Source: Micromonospora parathelypteridis (lineage in GTDB: Bacteria; Actinomycetota; Actinomycetes; Mycobacteriales; Micromonosporaceae). Taken from it: 64,000 nucleotides of DNA. The stretch's first letter is position 1. Every line of letters begins with the position of its first letter. The DNA is taken from the NCBI RefSeq assembly GCF_014201145.1, contig NZ_JACHDP010000001.1, positions 248,001 through 312,000 of the forward strand. Reading direction: 5' to 3'. Shown piece by piece: positions 49,904 through 59,120 of the stretch. The translations under genes and the position numbers were made by a program. The notes under the pieces are model-generated. The model saw nothing but the letters and a program-made list of their open reading frames with translations, searched no databases and was not told the DNA's origin.

Positions 49904-50737
49904 GTGGACCGCGCCCAGCTCGCCAGCTTCCTGCGCACCCGCCGCGAGGCGCTGCAACCGGAGGACGTCGGTTTGCCCCGGGGTGCGCGCCGGCGCACCG
50001 GTGGGTTGCGGCGCGAGGAAGTCGCCACGTTGAGCGGTATGTCCACCGACTACTACAGCCGGTTGGAGCAGCAGCGGGGGCCGCACCCCTCCGAGCAGAT
50101 GCTCGCCGCCCTGGCCCGTGGCCTGCGGCTCTCCCTGGCCGAACGGGACCACCTGTTCCAGCTCGCCGGCCACGCCGTCCCCCACCGGACGGTGCGGGCC
50201 GACCACGTCAACCCAGGAATGATGCGGATCCTCGACCGGATGCACGACACCCCGGCCCAGGTGGTCAACCATCTCGGCGAGACCCTGGCGCAGACCGCGC
50301 CGGCCATCGCCCTGCTCGGCGACGAGACCCGGCACACCGGTATGGCGCGCAGCGCACACCACCGCTGGTTCACCGACCCGACGGCGCGGCGGCTGCACCC
50401 CGCCGAGGACCACCAGACGCGGAGCCGCCTGCTCGTGGCGAACCTGCACGCCTCGTACACCCGCGACGGCCGAGGGTCGCGGGCGGCGGCGCTCGTCGAC
50501 GACCTGCTGACCAGGAGCCCGGAGTTCGCCGAGCTGTGGCGGGAGCACCCGGTGCCGGCCGGCTACTGCCCGCCGAAGCGCTTCCTGCACCCGGAGGTCG
50601 GGGCGCTGGAGCTGCACTGCGAGACGCTGGTCGATCCCGACCAGTCGCAGACGCTGCTGGTCTTCACCGCGGTGCCCGGGTCGGAGAGCGACGAGAAGCT
50701 GCGGCTGCTCTCGGTCATCGGCGGCCAGCTCGCCTGA
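49904..50737 (+). CDS. XRE-type regulator with MmyB-like ligand domain
   Basis: A 277-residue regulator. The N-terminus holds an XRE helix-turn-helix (LASFLRTRREALQPEDVGLPRG, GGLRREEVATLSGMSTDYYSRLEQQRG), and the remainder is the MmyB-like PAS-type domain that can bind fatty acids or small ligands, with NLHASYTRDG and FRELW-like FAELWREHPV blocks. GTG 49904 has GGAG upstream; earlier in-frame codons run into the intergenic GCGATCTTGCA element. It usually controls a divergent oxidoreductase gene; none is adjacent here. Confidence 0.87.
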   Translation: MDRAQLASFLRTRREALQPEDVGLPRGARRRTGGLRREEVATLSGMSTDYYSRLEQQRGPHPSEQMLAALARGLRLSLAERDHLFQLAGHAVPHRTVRADHVNPGMMRILDRMHDTPAQVVNHLGETLAQTAPAIALLGDETRHTGMARSAHHRWFTDPTARRLHPAEDHQTRSRLLVANLHASYTRDGRGSRAAALVDDLLTRSPEFAELWREHPVPAGYCPPKRFLHPEVGALELHCETLVDPDQSQTLLVFTAVPGSESDEKLRLLSVIGGQLA

Positions 50738-50825
50738 ACTGATCAGCTCCGCAGGAACGCCAGCAGTGCCGGGCCCGGCGGTCCGGCCCGACCCGAGATG
50801 ACGCCGAGCCGGGCCGGACGTGCCG

Positions 50826-51302
50826 TCACATGTAGGTCAGGCTGATCCAGAAGGCGCCGGCGGAGGCCGCGAGCAGACCGCCGAGCGTGCCGCCCATCAG
50901 GACCAGTGCGGGGGCGAGCCGAAGACGGATACGCAGTAGGAGGTACACGCCGATGGCGAGGATGAAGGCGATCACGGCGAGGTAGAGCACAAACAGGGCA
51001 CTCACGGTGATCACGATCGTCGCGCCTGCGGCGAGCAGGGCCGCCCGCCGGGCACCGAGCTCGCGACGGAAGACAAGGTGGGTGACCGCGCCGCTGAAGA
51101 GGGCGACGAACACCAGCACGGCGGGCAACGCGAGTCTGGCGAGCAGGAGCATGAGCAGGAAGCTCGCGGCGAGGACAGCCGCCACGCCAACGGCGGCCAG
51201 AGCAGCTCGTTGTGCGCCGCGCTCACGCAGCAGAACCAGGTAGGCAACGGCGCCGCCGAATACGACCGCACCACCAATAATGATCACAAGATTCAGGTCC
51301 AC
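50826..51302 (-). CDS. Small polytopic membrane protein, unknown function
   Basis: A 158-residue protein with about four or five membrane segments separated by short Arg-rich loops (RERGAQR, RRELGARR), the two loops being similar, which suggests internal duplication of a two-span unit. AAGGAA precedes GTG 51302. I do not recognize a family. It is convergent with the regulator gene and divergent from the phytase-like esterase gene. Confidence 0.68.
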   Translation of the reverse strand: MDLNLVIIIGGAVVFGGAVAYLVLLRERGAQRAALAAVGVAAVLAASFLLMLLLARLALPAVLVFVALFSGAVTHLVFRRELGARRAALLAAGATIVITVSALFVLYLAVIAFILAIGVYLLLRIRLRLAPALVLMGGTLGGLLAASAGAFWISLTYM

Positions 51303-51593
51303 GGTTTTCCTTCATCGGGGAGGCGAGCGGTCGTCGTCGTGCCAGACGCTTGGCCCGGAATTCCAGCCTGACGGCCGCAGCCCGCCACTCCGGAACCCCC
51401 GCCGGAACAGGGCATGAACACGCGCGCACCACTTCCACACGGACCCGAACCACCATGCACCCGTGAGGTGACGACGGACAGGATCGTGCACTGGCTGTTC
51501 AGGCGACGTTCCGGTGGGGGTTCCACTGTGGTGAGCGGCGGGCGATTGCATCGGCCCGGCGGTATCGACCGCCGACTTGATGCTGGAGGCAAT
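51303..51593. other. Intergenic region with a 19-bp imperfect duplication
   Basis: 291 bp upstream of the secreted esterase gene. GCGCACCACTTCCACACGG (51423-51441) nearly repeats GCGTACCACTTCCACAAGG at 51596-51614, the first codons of that gene (two mismatches). An ORF open from 51414 runs in frame into the gene but lacks a ribosome site. No clear promoter boxes seen. Confidence 0.5.
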
Positions 51594-53852
51594 GTGCGTA
51601 CCACTTCCACAAGGGCCCGGGCCGTCGCGTCGGTCGCGGCGGCGATCTCGCTGCTCGCGGCGGCGCCGGCACTCGGCGCGCCGACGCACCAGACCCCGGG
51701 GCACCCGAACACGGGGGCGAGCTGCGCGCCGGACGCGTCGCTGCTCGGCTTCACCGATGCCCTCGACAAGACCACCTTCCGGGGCAGCCCGGTCGCCGGC
51801 CTGTCGGCACTGGCGTTCACCCGGCCCGGACGCGCTCTCGCGCTGGTGGACAACATCGGCACCACTCCCGCCCGGGTCTACGAGCTGGGCCTGGACACCG
51901 ACCGGCGCGGAGTGGACGTGGGTGTCCGCGACGTCACCACGCTCACCCGCCCGGATGGCACGCCGTACACCGGGGCGGACTTCGACGGTGAGGGCCTCGT
52001 CGCCGAGCGCGGCGGGGCCACCGTCCTGGCCAGCTCGGAGCGGGAGCCGTCGATCCGCCGGTTCCGGCTCTCCGACGGTCGCGAGATCGCCTCGCTACCG
52101 GTACCCGCTCGGTTCCAGGTCACCCCGGCCGGCGAGGCCGCGGTCAACCAGACCTTCGAGGCGCTGGCGACCACCCCGGACCACCGGGTGCTCTACGCCG
52201 GCATGGAGGGTCCGCTCGCCGCGGACGGCAGCGACGCCGAGGGGCGCGGCCGGAACCGGATCATCCGGTACGACGGCCGGGAGGGCGGCACGTACGCCCC
52301 GACCGCCCAGTACGCCTACCGCACCGACCCCAACCTCAGCCTGGTCGAGCTGATCGCGCTCGGCGACGACCAACTGCTCGCCCTGGAGCGTGGCTTCACC
52401 AGCGGGGTGGGCAACACCGTCCGGGTGTACCGGGTCTCCGCGACCGGCGCGCCGGACGTCTCCGCCGTGCCCACCCTGTCGACGGCGACCGACCCGCGGT
52501 CGTGGCTCGGCAAGGAACTGCTGGTCGACATCGTCACCTGCCCGCCGTCCGGCGCGACCACCAAGCAGCCGCAGCCCAACCCGCTGCTGGACAACATCGA
52601 GGGTGCCGCGCTCGGTGGCAACCTGCCGGGCGGTCGCCGCGAGCTGTACCTCATCTCCGACGACAACGGCAGCGCCACCCAGACCACCCGGGTGTACTCG
52701 CTGTCGGTGAAGCTGCGGCCCCAGGTGACGCTGCGGGACCGGGCGCTGCTGTCGGCGACCGCGTACCAGCCGGGCCCGATCTCCGGCACCCAGCTCTCCA
52801 CCAACCCGGTCAACGGGATCACCGCCCCCTTCCCCGGCCAGCCCGTTCCCGGCTTCTCGGCGGTGATCCCGGCCCAGCCGGGTGACCGCTCGGGCAAGCG
52901 GCTGCTCGCCATGCCGGACAACGGTTTCGGCGCGAAGACCAACTCGGCCGACTTCCTGCTGCGGGCGTACGAGATCGAGCCGGCCTACCGTAGCCACAAG
53001 GTCACCATTCGGGGGCACATCAGCTTCCGCGACCCGGACCACAAGGTGCCCTTCCCGATCGTCAACGGCAACACCCGGGATCGGCTGCTGACCGGCGCCG
53101 ACTTCGACATCGAGTCGCTGGCCCGCGACGCACGCGGCAACCTGTGGATCGGTGACGAGTTCGGCCCGTACCTGATCCGCACCGACATGACCGGAAAGGT
53201 GCTGCAGGCGCCGATCCCGCTGCCGGACGGGACCAAGTCCCCGCAGTCGCCGGATCTCGCCCCGGGCGAGACCCCGACGCTGCGCGCCAGCAACGGCTTC
53301 GAGGCGATGGCGGCCAGCGCGGACGGCTGGACCCTCTACCCGATCCTCGAAGGTGCCCAGGTCAACGACCCTGACCAGCGGCGCCGGGTCGTCTACGAGT
53401 TCGACGTACGGCACAACCGGTACACCAACCGCACCTGGTCGTTCCGGGTGGACGACCCGTCCCTGCTGGTCGGAGACGCGGCGGTGCTCGACGGCCGGCG
53501 GTTGCTGCTGATCGAGCGAGACAACGGCATGGGCCAGCAGTCGCTGGTCAAGCGGTTGGTGGTGACCGATCTGGACGAGGTGGGCGCGGACGGCTACCTG
53601 CCGCGGCGCACCGCGGTCGACCTGATGCACATCGCCGACCCGACCGGCGTCTCCACCCCGGCCCGCCCGGGTGAGTACGGCGTCGGCCCGCTCTTCTCGT
53701 TCCCGCTGCAGTCGGTCGAGTCCGTGCTGCCGCTGGGCGGTGACCGGGTCCTCGTGGCCAACGACAACAACTTCCCGGGCAACGACGGTCGCGTCCCGGG
53801 GCGCGCGGACGACACGGAGCTGATCGTGATCGACGTGCCTGGCCTGCGGTAA
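51594..53852 (+). CDS. Secreted phytase-like esterase (two PF13449-type domains)
   Basis: A 752-residue exported protein. It starts at GTG 51594 behind GGAGG (51585-51589); a Sec signal runs to about residue 29 (AAPALGA). Two beta-propeller halves of the 'esterase-like activity of phytase' family follow; each has characteristic FDGEGLV / FDIESLARDARGNLWIGDEFGPYLI and ERDNGMG / DDNGSATQTTR blocks. Homologues are thought to hydrolyse phosphate or other esters outside the cell; catalysis is unproven. No cell-wall anchor is visible. Transcribed alone. Confidence 0.82.
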   Translation: MRTTSTRARAVASVAAAISLLAAAPALGAPTHQTPGHPNTGASCAPDASLLGFTDALDKTTFRGSPVAGLSALAFTRPGRALALVDNIGTTPARVYELGLDTDRRGVDVGVRDVTTLTRPDGTPYTGADFDGEGLVAERGGATVLASSEREPSIRRFRLSDGREIASLPVPARFQVTPAGEAAVNQTFEALATTPDHRVLYAGMEGPLAADGSDAEGRGRNRIIRYDGREGGTYAPTAQYAYRTDPNLSLVELIALGDDQLLALERGFTSGVGNTVRVYRVSATGAPDVSAVPTLSTATDPRSWLGKELLVDIVTCPPSGATTKQPQPNPLLDNIEGAALGGNLPGGRRELYLISDDNGSATQTTRVYSLSVKLRPQVTLRDRALLSATAYQPGPISGTQLSTNPVNGITAPFPGQPVPGFSAVIPAQPGDRSGKRLLAMPDNGFGAKTNSADFLLRAYEIEPAYRSHKVTIRGHISFRDPDHKVPFPIVNGNTRDRLLTGADFDIESLARDARGNLWIGDEFGPYLIRTDMTGKVLQAPIPLPDGTKSPQSPDLAPGETPTLRASNGFEAMAASADGWTLYPILEGAQVNDPDQRRRVVYEFDVRHNRYTNRTWSFRVDDPSLLVGDAAVLDGRRLLLIERDNGMGQQSLVKRLVVTDLDEVGADGYLPRRTAVDLMHIADPTGVSTPARPGEYGVGPLFSFPLQSVESVLPLGGDRVLVANDNNFPGNDGRVPGRADDTELIVIDVPGLR

Positions 53853-53932
53853 CCCGATCGAACCGGGTGGCCCTCGGCGCGCGGCGTCGGGGGCCATCCG
53901 CGTTCATGGCGGTCGTCGGTCCACGACACGCA

Positions 53933-53988
53933 TTGATATCGATGCGTGTGACTGTAATAATTAACACACTTTACAGTTGGCTTCGCCG
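53933..53988 (+). promoter_or_regulatory. AT-rich promoter with nested inverted repeats for the alginate lyase-like gene
   Basis: TTGATA (53933-53938) and AATAAT (53956-53961) are 17 bp apart and close to the vegetative consensus, rare for this genome. Nested repeats surround the -10: GTGTG (53946-53950) with CACAC (53965-53969), and CTGTAA (53952-53957) with TTACAG (53971-53976). Upstream, GCATTGATATCGATGC is a near palindrome at 53931-53946. These are good operator candidates. Confidence 0.6.
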
Positions 53989-54005
53989 CTCGGAAGGACC
54001 CCGAC

Positions 54006-55619
54006 ATGGCGCGACGATTGGCCGGGCTTGCGCCCCGCCGCCCCCGCATCCGTTTGACCGCCGCGCTCGCGGTGACCGTGCTCGCCGTACCGACAAGCCT
54101 GCTGGTTGGCGCCTCGCCCGCCACGGCGGCCGCGACGGGCGCCATCACGGGGTACGGCGGCAAGTGCGTCGACGTGGCCGCCGCGAACCCGGCCAACAGC
54201 ACTCAGGTCCAGCTCTACACCTGCAACGGCTCCGCCGCCCAACAGTGGACGGTGGCCGACGACGGCACGATCCGGTCGCTCGGCAAGTGCCTCGACATCG
54301 CCGCCGCCAGCACCGCCAACGGCGCGCGCGTGCAGATCTACGACTGCAACGGCACCGGCGCGCAGCAGTGGTCGCCCAGCGCCGGGCAACTGGTCAACCC
54401 GACCTCCGGCAAGTGCCTCGACGCGACCGGCCCCAGCTCCGCCGACGGCACACCCCTGCAGATCTGGAGCTGCACCGGCACCGCCAACCAGACCTGGACG
54501 TTGCCCACCGGCGGTGGCACGACGCCACCTCCCTCCGGCGGCTTCACACACCCCGGCGTGCTGGTCAGCCGGGGTCAGCTCGACTTCGTCCGCGGCCGGG
54601 TGCAGGCGGGCGCGCAGCCGTGGGCGTCTGCCTACAACCAGATGATGGGCAGCCGGTACGCCTCACTGTCGCGCACCCCGGCGCCCCGTTCGGTCGTCGA
54701 GTGCGGGTCCTACTCCAACCCCAACAACGGATGTACCGACGAGCGGGAGGACGCGATCGCCGCGTACACCGACGCGCTCGCCTGGTACATCACCGGCGAC
54801 GCCCGGTACGCGCAGAAGTCGATCCAGATCATGGACGCCTGGTCGGCCACGATCACCGCGCACACCGGCAGCAACGCCCCTCTGCAGACCGGGTGGGCCG
54901 CCTCGGTCTGGCCCCGGGCCGCCGAGATCATCAAGTACACGTACACCAACTGGCCCAACGCCAACCGCTTCGCCACCATGCTGCGCAACGTCTACCTGCC
55001 GGTGGTGCGCAACGGCTCGAACAGCAACGGCAACTGGGAGCTGACCATGATGGAGGCGGCCGTCGGCGTCGCCGTCTTCCTGGAGGACCGGTCCGCCTAC
55101 GACGCGGCAGTCACCCGCTTCCTCAACCGGACCCGCGCCTTCGTCTACCTGCCCAGCGACGGCGCGCTGCCCTACACGGTGCCCGGCAGCGGTCTCGACA
55201 CCAGCTCGGAGATCATCGGCTACTGGCAGGGCCAGTCCACCTTCGTCGCCGGCCTCGCGCAGGAGACCTGCCGCGACTTCGTCCACACCGGGTACGGGAT
55301 CTCCGCCATCTCCCACGTCGCCGAGACCTCCCGCATCCAGGGACGGGACCTGTATCCCCAGGTCGGTGAGCGGCTGCGGCAGGCGCTCGGCTTCCACTCG
55401 CGTTACCAGCTCGGCGAAGCGCCGCCCTCCTGGCTCTGCGGCGGCAGCCTCACCCGTGGCCTCGGCCCGATCACCGAGGTCGGCTTCAACGCGATGAGCA
55501 CCCGGCTGGGCAACGTCATGACCAACACGCAGACCCTCACGCTGCAACAGCGCCCCGCCGGCAGCAACAACCTCTTCGTCGCCTGGGAGACCCTGACCCA
55601 CGCCAACAACCCCAACTGA
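54006..55619 (+). CDS. Secreted CBM13 (ricin-type lectin) plus alginate lyase-like enzyme
   Basis: A 537-residue exported enzyme. The signal peptide runs to about residue 41 (ASPATAA). Residues of about 45-167 are a CBM13/ricin-B beta-trefoil with three QxW repeats (AQQWTV, AQQWSP, NQTWTL). A TTPPPSGG linker leads to an alginate-lyase-family (alpha/alpha barrel) domain at about 180-537 with CTDEREDAIAAYTDALAWYITGD, NGNWELTMMEAAVGVAVFL and GYWQGQSTFVAGLAQE. It likely depolymerizes a uronic-acid or related polysaccharide. GGAAGG precedes ATG 54006. Expression is probably substrate-controlled. Confidence 0.87.
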   Translation: MARRLAGLAPRRPRIRLTAALAVTVLAVPTSLLVGASPATAAATGAITGYGGKCVDVAAANPANSTQVQLYTCNGSAAQQWTVADDGTIRSLGKCLDIAAASTANGARVQIYDCNGTGAQQWSPSAGQLVNPTSGKCLDATGPSSADGTPLQIWSCTGTANQTWTLPTGGGTTPPPSGGFTHPGVLVSRGQLDFVRGRVQAGAQPWASAYNQMMGSRYASLSRTPAPRSVVECGSYSNPNNGCTDEREDAIAAYTDALAWYITGDARYAQKSIQIMDAWSATITAHTGSNAPLQTGWAASVWPRAAEIIKYTYTNWPNANRFATMLRNVYLPVVRNGSNSNGNWELTMMEAAVGVAVFLEDRSAYDAAVTRFLNRTRAFVYLPSDGALPYTVPGSGLDTSSEIIGYWQGQSTFVAGLAQETCRDFVHTGYGISAISHVAETSRIQGRDLYPQVGERLRQALGFHSRYQLGEAPPSWLCGGSLTRGLGPITEVGFNAMSTRLGNVMTNTQTLTLQQRPAGSNNLFVAWETLTHANNPN

Positions 55620-55627
55620 GCACGCCG

Positions 55628-55665
55628 TCGCGGGTCGGCGCCGAGACGCCGGCGCCGACCCGCGA
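55628..55665. terminator. Bidirectional terminator
   Basis: 16-bp perfect arms (55628-55643 and 55650-55665) with an AGACGC loop between the alginate lyase-like gene and the convergent ABC permease gene. Confidence 0.85.
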
Positions 55666-55681
55666 TCCAACGGGATGACGT

Positions 55682-58216
55682 TCAGCCGTCAGCGCCCAGC
55701 GCCACCACCGGGCTCACCCGCGACGCCCGCCGCGCCGGCAGCACCCCGGCCAGCGCGGTCAGCACGACCAGCGCCACGAAAAGCCCGACGAGCGGCAGCA
55801 CCGGCACGGTCAGCGGTGCGTTGATCCCGAGGGTCTGGACCGCCAACCAGGCGTACGGGACGCCGAGCAGCAGACCGATGGTCGCCCCGATCACCCCGTA
55901 GAGGCCGGACTCGACGGTCAACATGGTGCGCAGCCCGGTCCGGGACAGGCCGATCGCGCGGAGCAACCCCGACTCGCGTACCCGCTCGACCACCGAGAGG
56001 GCGGTCGTGGAGCCCACGCCGACGACCGCGATCAGCACGGTCAGGCCGACCAGGCCGACCGCGATCCAGACCAGGCTGCTCACCAACGTGTCGTTGCGGT
56101 CGCGCTCGTCGGCGAGCACCGCGAGGCCCACCCCGTCGCTGTCGCCGATCGCCTGCCGCAGCGCCCGCACGCCGGCGGTGCGGCCGTCCTCGCCGGAGCC
56201 GGCCGCGTCGGCCAGCAGACCGGTGTACGCGGCCGGCACGCCGAGCCGGTCCAGGTCGGTCCGGTCGATGAGGATGCCCGCGTGCAGCGGGCCGTCACCG
56301 GGCAGGACCGCGGCCACCCGCACGTCGAGCCTGTGCGCAGCGACGGCAACCGTGACGGTGTCGCCGGCCCGCAGACCGGTTTCCCGGGCAACCCAGCTGT
56401 TGAGCACGATCCGGCCGGGGCCACGGTCGGCCAGCGTGCCCTGTGCCGTGTCCAGATCGCCGGTGCTCGGCAACGCCGCCAGGTCCAGGTCGTTCGTCGG
56501 ATAACCGGGCTCGACGTCACTGAGTTTGTCGGCACCGCGCATCAGCGTGACGTTGTCGATCCGCCGGTACGGCACCACCCGGGCCAGCGCGCCGCGCGCC
56601 GCCTCGGCCCGGCTCACCACGGCGGCGGGAAGTGTCCCGCCGTTGCTGGTGACCTCGAAGTCGGTCGGCGCCGAGAGCGCCATCTCGCGGTCGGCCAGGA
56701 TCTGCAGCGACGCGCCACCGATGACCACCCCGGAGATCAGGGTCACGCCGAGCGCGACCACGACGGAGACGGCGGCCGCGCGGCGCGGCGCACCGCCGAT
56801 CCCGCCGACCGACATCCGCCCGAGCGGTCCGAGCTGGCGCAGCGGCCAACCCACCACGGCCAGTACGGGACGCACCAGCAGCGGCCCCAGGGCCACCAGC
56901 GCGAAGAACGCCAGTGCGCCGGACCCGACCAGCAGGAGCAGCGGCATCGACGGGTCGTAGTCCGACTGCTCCGGCTTCGGCAACTGGCTGATCGTCCCGA
57001 CCGCCGCCAGGACCGCGCCGACGGCCAGGAGCAGCCCGAAGACCAGACGCGCCACGCCGATGCCGCGCCGGCCGGCGGTGGTGCTTGCCGCCCGCAGCGC
57101 CTCCAGCGGGGAGACCCGGGCGGCCGAGAGCGCCGGTGCCAGCACGGCCAGCACGGTGATCACGACGGCGCCGAGCACCACAGTGACCGCCTCCGCCAGT
57201 GGCAGGCTCGGCGAGGAGACCGCGCGCCCGGTGGAGCGCAGGATCGCCGGTAGCGCGTACCCGAGGGCGAGGGCGCCGGCGACCCCGACGACGCCGGCGA
57301 TCAGCCCGGTCAGCGCTCCCTCGGCGGTCAACGCCCCGACCAGGGTGCCCCGATTCGCACCGACCGCACGCAGCAGTGCGAGCTGCCGCATCCGCTGGGC
57401 GAAGACGATACGGAAGGTCGAGGTGACCACCAGCGCTGCCGCGACGACCGCGATCGCGACGAAGATGCCGACCAGGATGAAGAGTTTTCCGACCTCCGCG
57501 GCTGCCGCGTTGGCCTCCGCCTGGCGCACCTCGGCGCCGGAGCGGATCGACTGGCCGGCCGCGAACGCCGCGCTCACCCCTTGGCGGACGGCCTCCACCG
57601 ACTCGCCGGGGGCTGCCCGCACATCGACGCGTTCCACGGCCGTCAGATGCGCCCAGGACATCACGAAGCTGTCCGGGGCGTACGCGTCGAAGCCGGCGTC
57701 GGCCGGGGTTTCGACCACGCCGGTTACGGTCAGCCGGGTGGGTGTGGTGAGTTCGCCGCCCGTGCCGTTGGTCGTGGTGCCGACCGAGAGCCCGAGCCGC
57801 TCGGCCGTGCGCGGAGTGATCGCGATCTCGCCCGGGCCGTCCGGGTAGCTGCCCTCGATCACCCGGACCGCGGTAAGCGGGCCGGTACCGGGGTCGGCCT
57901 GCAGGTTGAGGTACCCCTCGCCGACGGACACCCCGATCGTCACCCGGCCCACCGCCTCGGCCACACCGGGCACGGCGCGGACATGCTGCAACTCCGTCAC
58001 GGTGGGTGGCGGCTGCTCCGGGCTGCCGATCACCAGATCGGTGGCGGACGGGGTACCGCTGAGGTTGTCCCGCACGGTCCGTTCGGTGATCTCCTGCACC
58101 AGCACGGTGCCGAAGACGACGAAGGAAGCGACCAGGATCGCCAGACCGGTGAGGATCAGCCGGCCGGGCCGCCGGGCGGCGGCGCTGGTCTGGGTGCGCA
58201 GCACGGTCGCCCTCAT
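55682..58216 (-). CDS. ABC transporter permease, FtsX/MacB-type, duplicated
   Basis: An 844-residue permease with an N-terminal span, a large extracytoplasmic domain, three spans, a second domain and four more spans: two FtsX/MacB_PCD units in tandem, usual for actinobacterial single-chain permeases. The C-terminal unit shows SVVERVRESGLLRAIGLSRTGLRTMLTVE, and the first has RMRQLALLRAVGANR, the coupling helices that meet the ATPase. ATG 58216 overlaps the ATPase stop. Such systems work as mechanotransmission or peptide-resistance transporters. The adjacent two-component system probably controls it. Confidence 0.88.
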   Translation of the reverse strand: MRATVLRTQTSAAARRPGRLILTGLAILVASFVVFGTVLVQEITERTVRDNLSGTPSATDLVIGSPEQPPPTVTELQHVRAVPGVAEAVGRVTIGVSVGEGYLNLQADPGTGPLTAVRVIEGSYPDGPGEIAITPRTAERLGLSVGTTTNGTGGELTTPTRLTVTGVVETPADAGFDAYAPDSFVMSWAHLTAVERVDVRAAPGESVEAVRQGVSAAFAAGQSIRSGAEVRQAEANAAAAEVGKLFILVGIFVAIAVVAAALVVTSTFRIVFAQRMRQLALLRAVGANRGTLVGALTAEGALTGLIAGVVGVAGALALGYALPAILRSTGRAVSSPSLPLAEAVTVVLGAVVITVLAVLAPALSAARVSPLEALRAASTTAGRRGIGVARLVFGLLLAVGAVLAAVGTISQLPKPEQSDYDPSMPLLLLVGSGALAFFALVALGPLLVRPVLAVVGWPLRQLGPLGRMSVGGIGGAPRRAAAVSVVVALGVTLISGVVIGGASLQILADREMALSAPTDFEVTSNGGTLPAAVVSRAEAARGALARVVPYRRIDNVTLMRGADKLSDVEPGYPTNDLDLAALPSTGDLDTAQGTLADRGPGRIVLNSWVARETGLRAGDTVTVAVAAHRLDVRVAAVLPGDGPLHAGILIDRTDLDRLGVPAAYTGLLADAAGSGEDGRTAGVRALRQAIGDSDGVGLAVLADERDRNDTLVSSLVWIAVGLVGLTVLIAVVGVGSTTALSVVERVRESGLLRAIGLSRTGLRTMLTVESGLYGVIGATIGLLLGVPYAWLAVQTLGINAPLTVPVLPLVGLFVALVVLTALAGVLPARRASRVSPVVALGADG

Positions 58217-58971
58217 GCGCCCGCCGCCAGATCGCGCAGCGCGTCGGTGACCGACCCCTGGTCCGGCTTGTCGATCTCGCCGGCGACCCGTCCGTCGGCC
58301 AGCAGCACCACCCGGTCGGCGTACGCGGCGGCGATCGGGTCGTGGGTGACCATGACGACGGTCTGGCCGAGGTCGCGTACCGAGTCGCGCAGGATGGTGA
58401 GCACCTCCGCCCCCGAGCGGGAGTCGAGGTTGCCGGTCGGCTCGTCAGCGAAGACCACCTCCGGTCGCGCCACCAGGGCGCGGGCCAGCGCGACCCGCTG
58501 CTGTTGGCCGCCGGACAGCTCGCTGGGCCGGTGGGCGAGGCGGTCACCGAGGCCGAGCACCCGCACCAGGTGTTCGAGGAGCTGCCGGTCGGGCTGCCGG
58601 CCGGCGAGATCCAGCGGCAGGGTGATGTTCTGCGCGGCGGTGAGCTGCGGCAGCAGGTTGAAGGACTGGAAGACGAACCCGATCCGCTCCCGGCGTACCC
58701 GGGTCAGTGTCCGGTCCGACTGGCCCGTCAGCTCGGTCCCGCCGAGCAGGACACGGCCGGAGGTGGCCGTGTCGAGGCCGGCGAGGCAGTGCATCAGGGT
58801 CGACTTGCCGGACCCGGACGAACCCATGATCGCGGTGAACTCGGCCCGGCCGAAGCCGACCGAGACCCCGTCCAGGGCACGGACCGCGGTCTCGCCGCTG
58901 CCGTACACCTTCACCAGGTCGACCGCGGCGACCGCGGCGTGGCTGGTCTCCGGCGGGGCGTGGGTTGTCAT
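58213..58971 (-). CDS. ABC transporter ATPase, LolD/MacB-type
   Basis: A 252-residue ATPase: Walker A GSSGSGKST, Q-loop in FVFQSFNLLPQLTA, signature LSGGQQQRVALARAL, Walker B VVFADEPTGNLDS and VMVTHDPIAA. The FQSFNL and GNLDS wording is typical of ATPases for FtsX-type permeases. It is the first gene of the pair; its start at 58971 lies 146 bp from the divergent histidine kinase start. Confidence 0.92.
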   Translation of the reverse strand: MTTHAPPETSHAAVAAVDLVKVYGSGETAVRALDGVSVGFGRAEFTAIMGSSGSGKSTLMHCLAGLDTATSGRVLLGGTELTGQSDRTLTRVRRERIGFVFQSFNLLPQLTAAQNITLPLDLAGRQPDRQLLEHLVRVLGLGDRLAHRPSELSGGQQQRVALARALVARPEVVFADEPTGNLDSRSGAEVLTILRDSVRDLGQTVVMVTHDPIAAAYADRVVLLADGRVAGEIDKPDQGSVTDALRDLAAGA

Positions 58972-59103
58972 TGTTCCTCCAGTGGCTGCGATGTGACCCG
59001 GGAAGCGTCGCCGTCACCGGCGGTTGGGCGCATCGGTCCGGGGCCGGGTATCGCCGGCGCGGGGTCTGCCTTTCGGCCGACCTGCCATCGCCGCGTGGCT
59101 GGC

Positions 59104-59120
59104 TACGCTGGGTCATCATG
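59104..59120 (+). promoter_or_regulatory. Near-leaderless promoter of the histidine kinase
   Basis: TACGCT (59104-59109) precedes ATG 59118 by 8 bp and no ribosome site is visible, so the transcript should begin within a base or two of the start codon. Confidence 0.5.
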
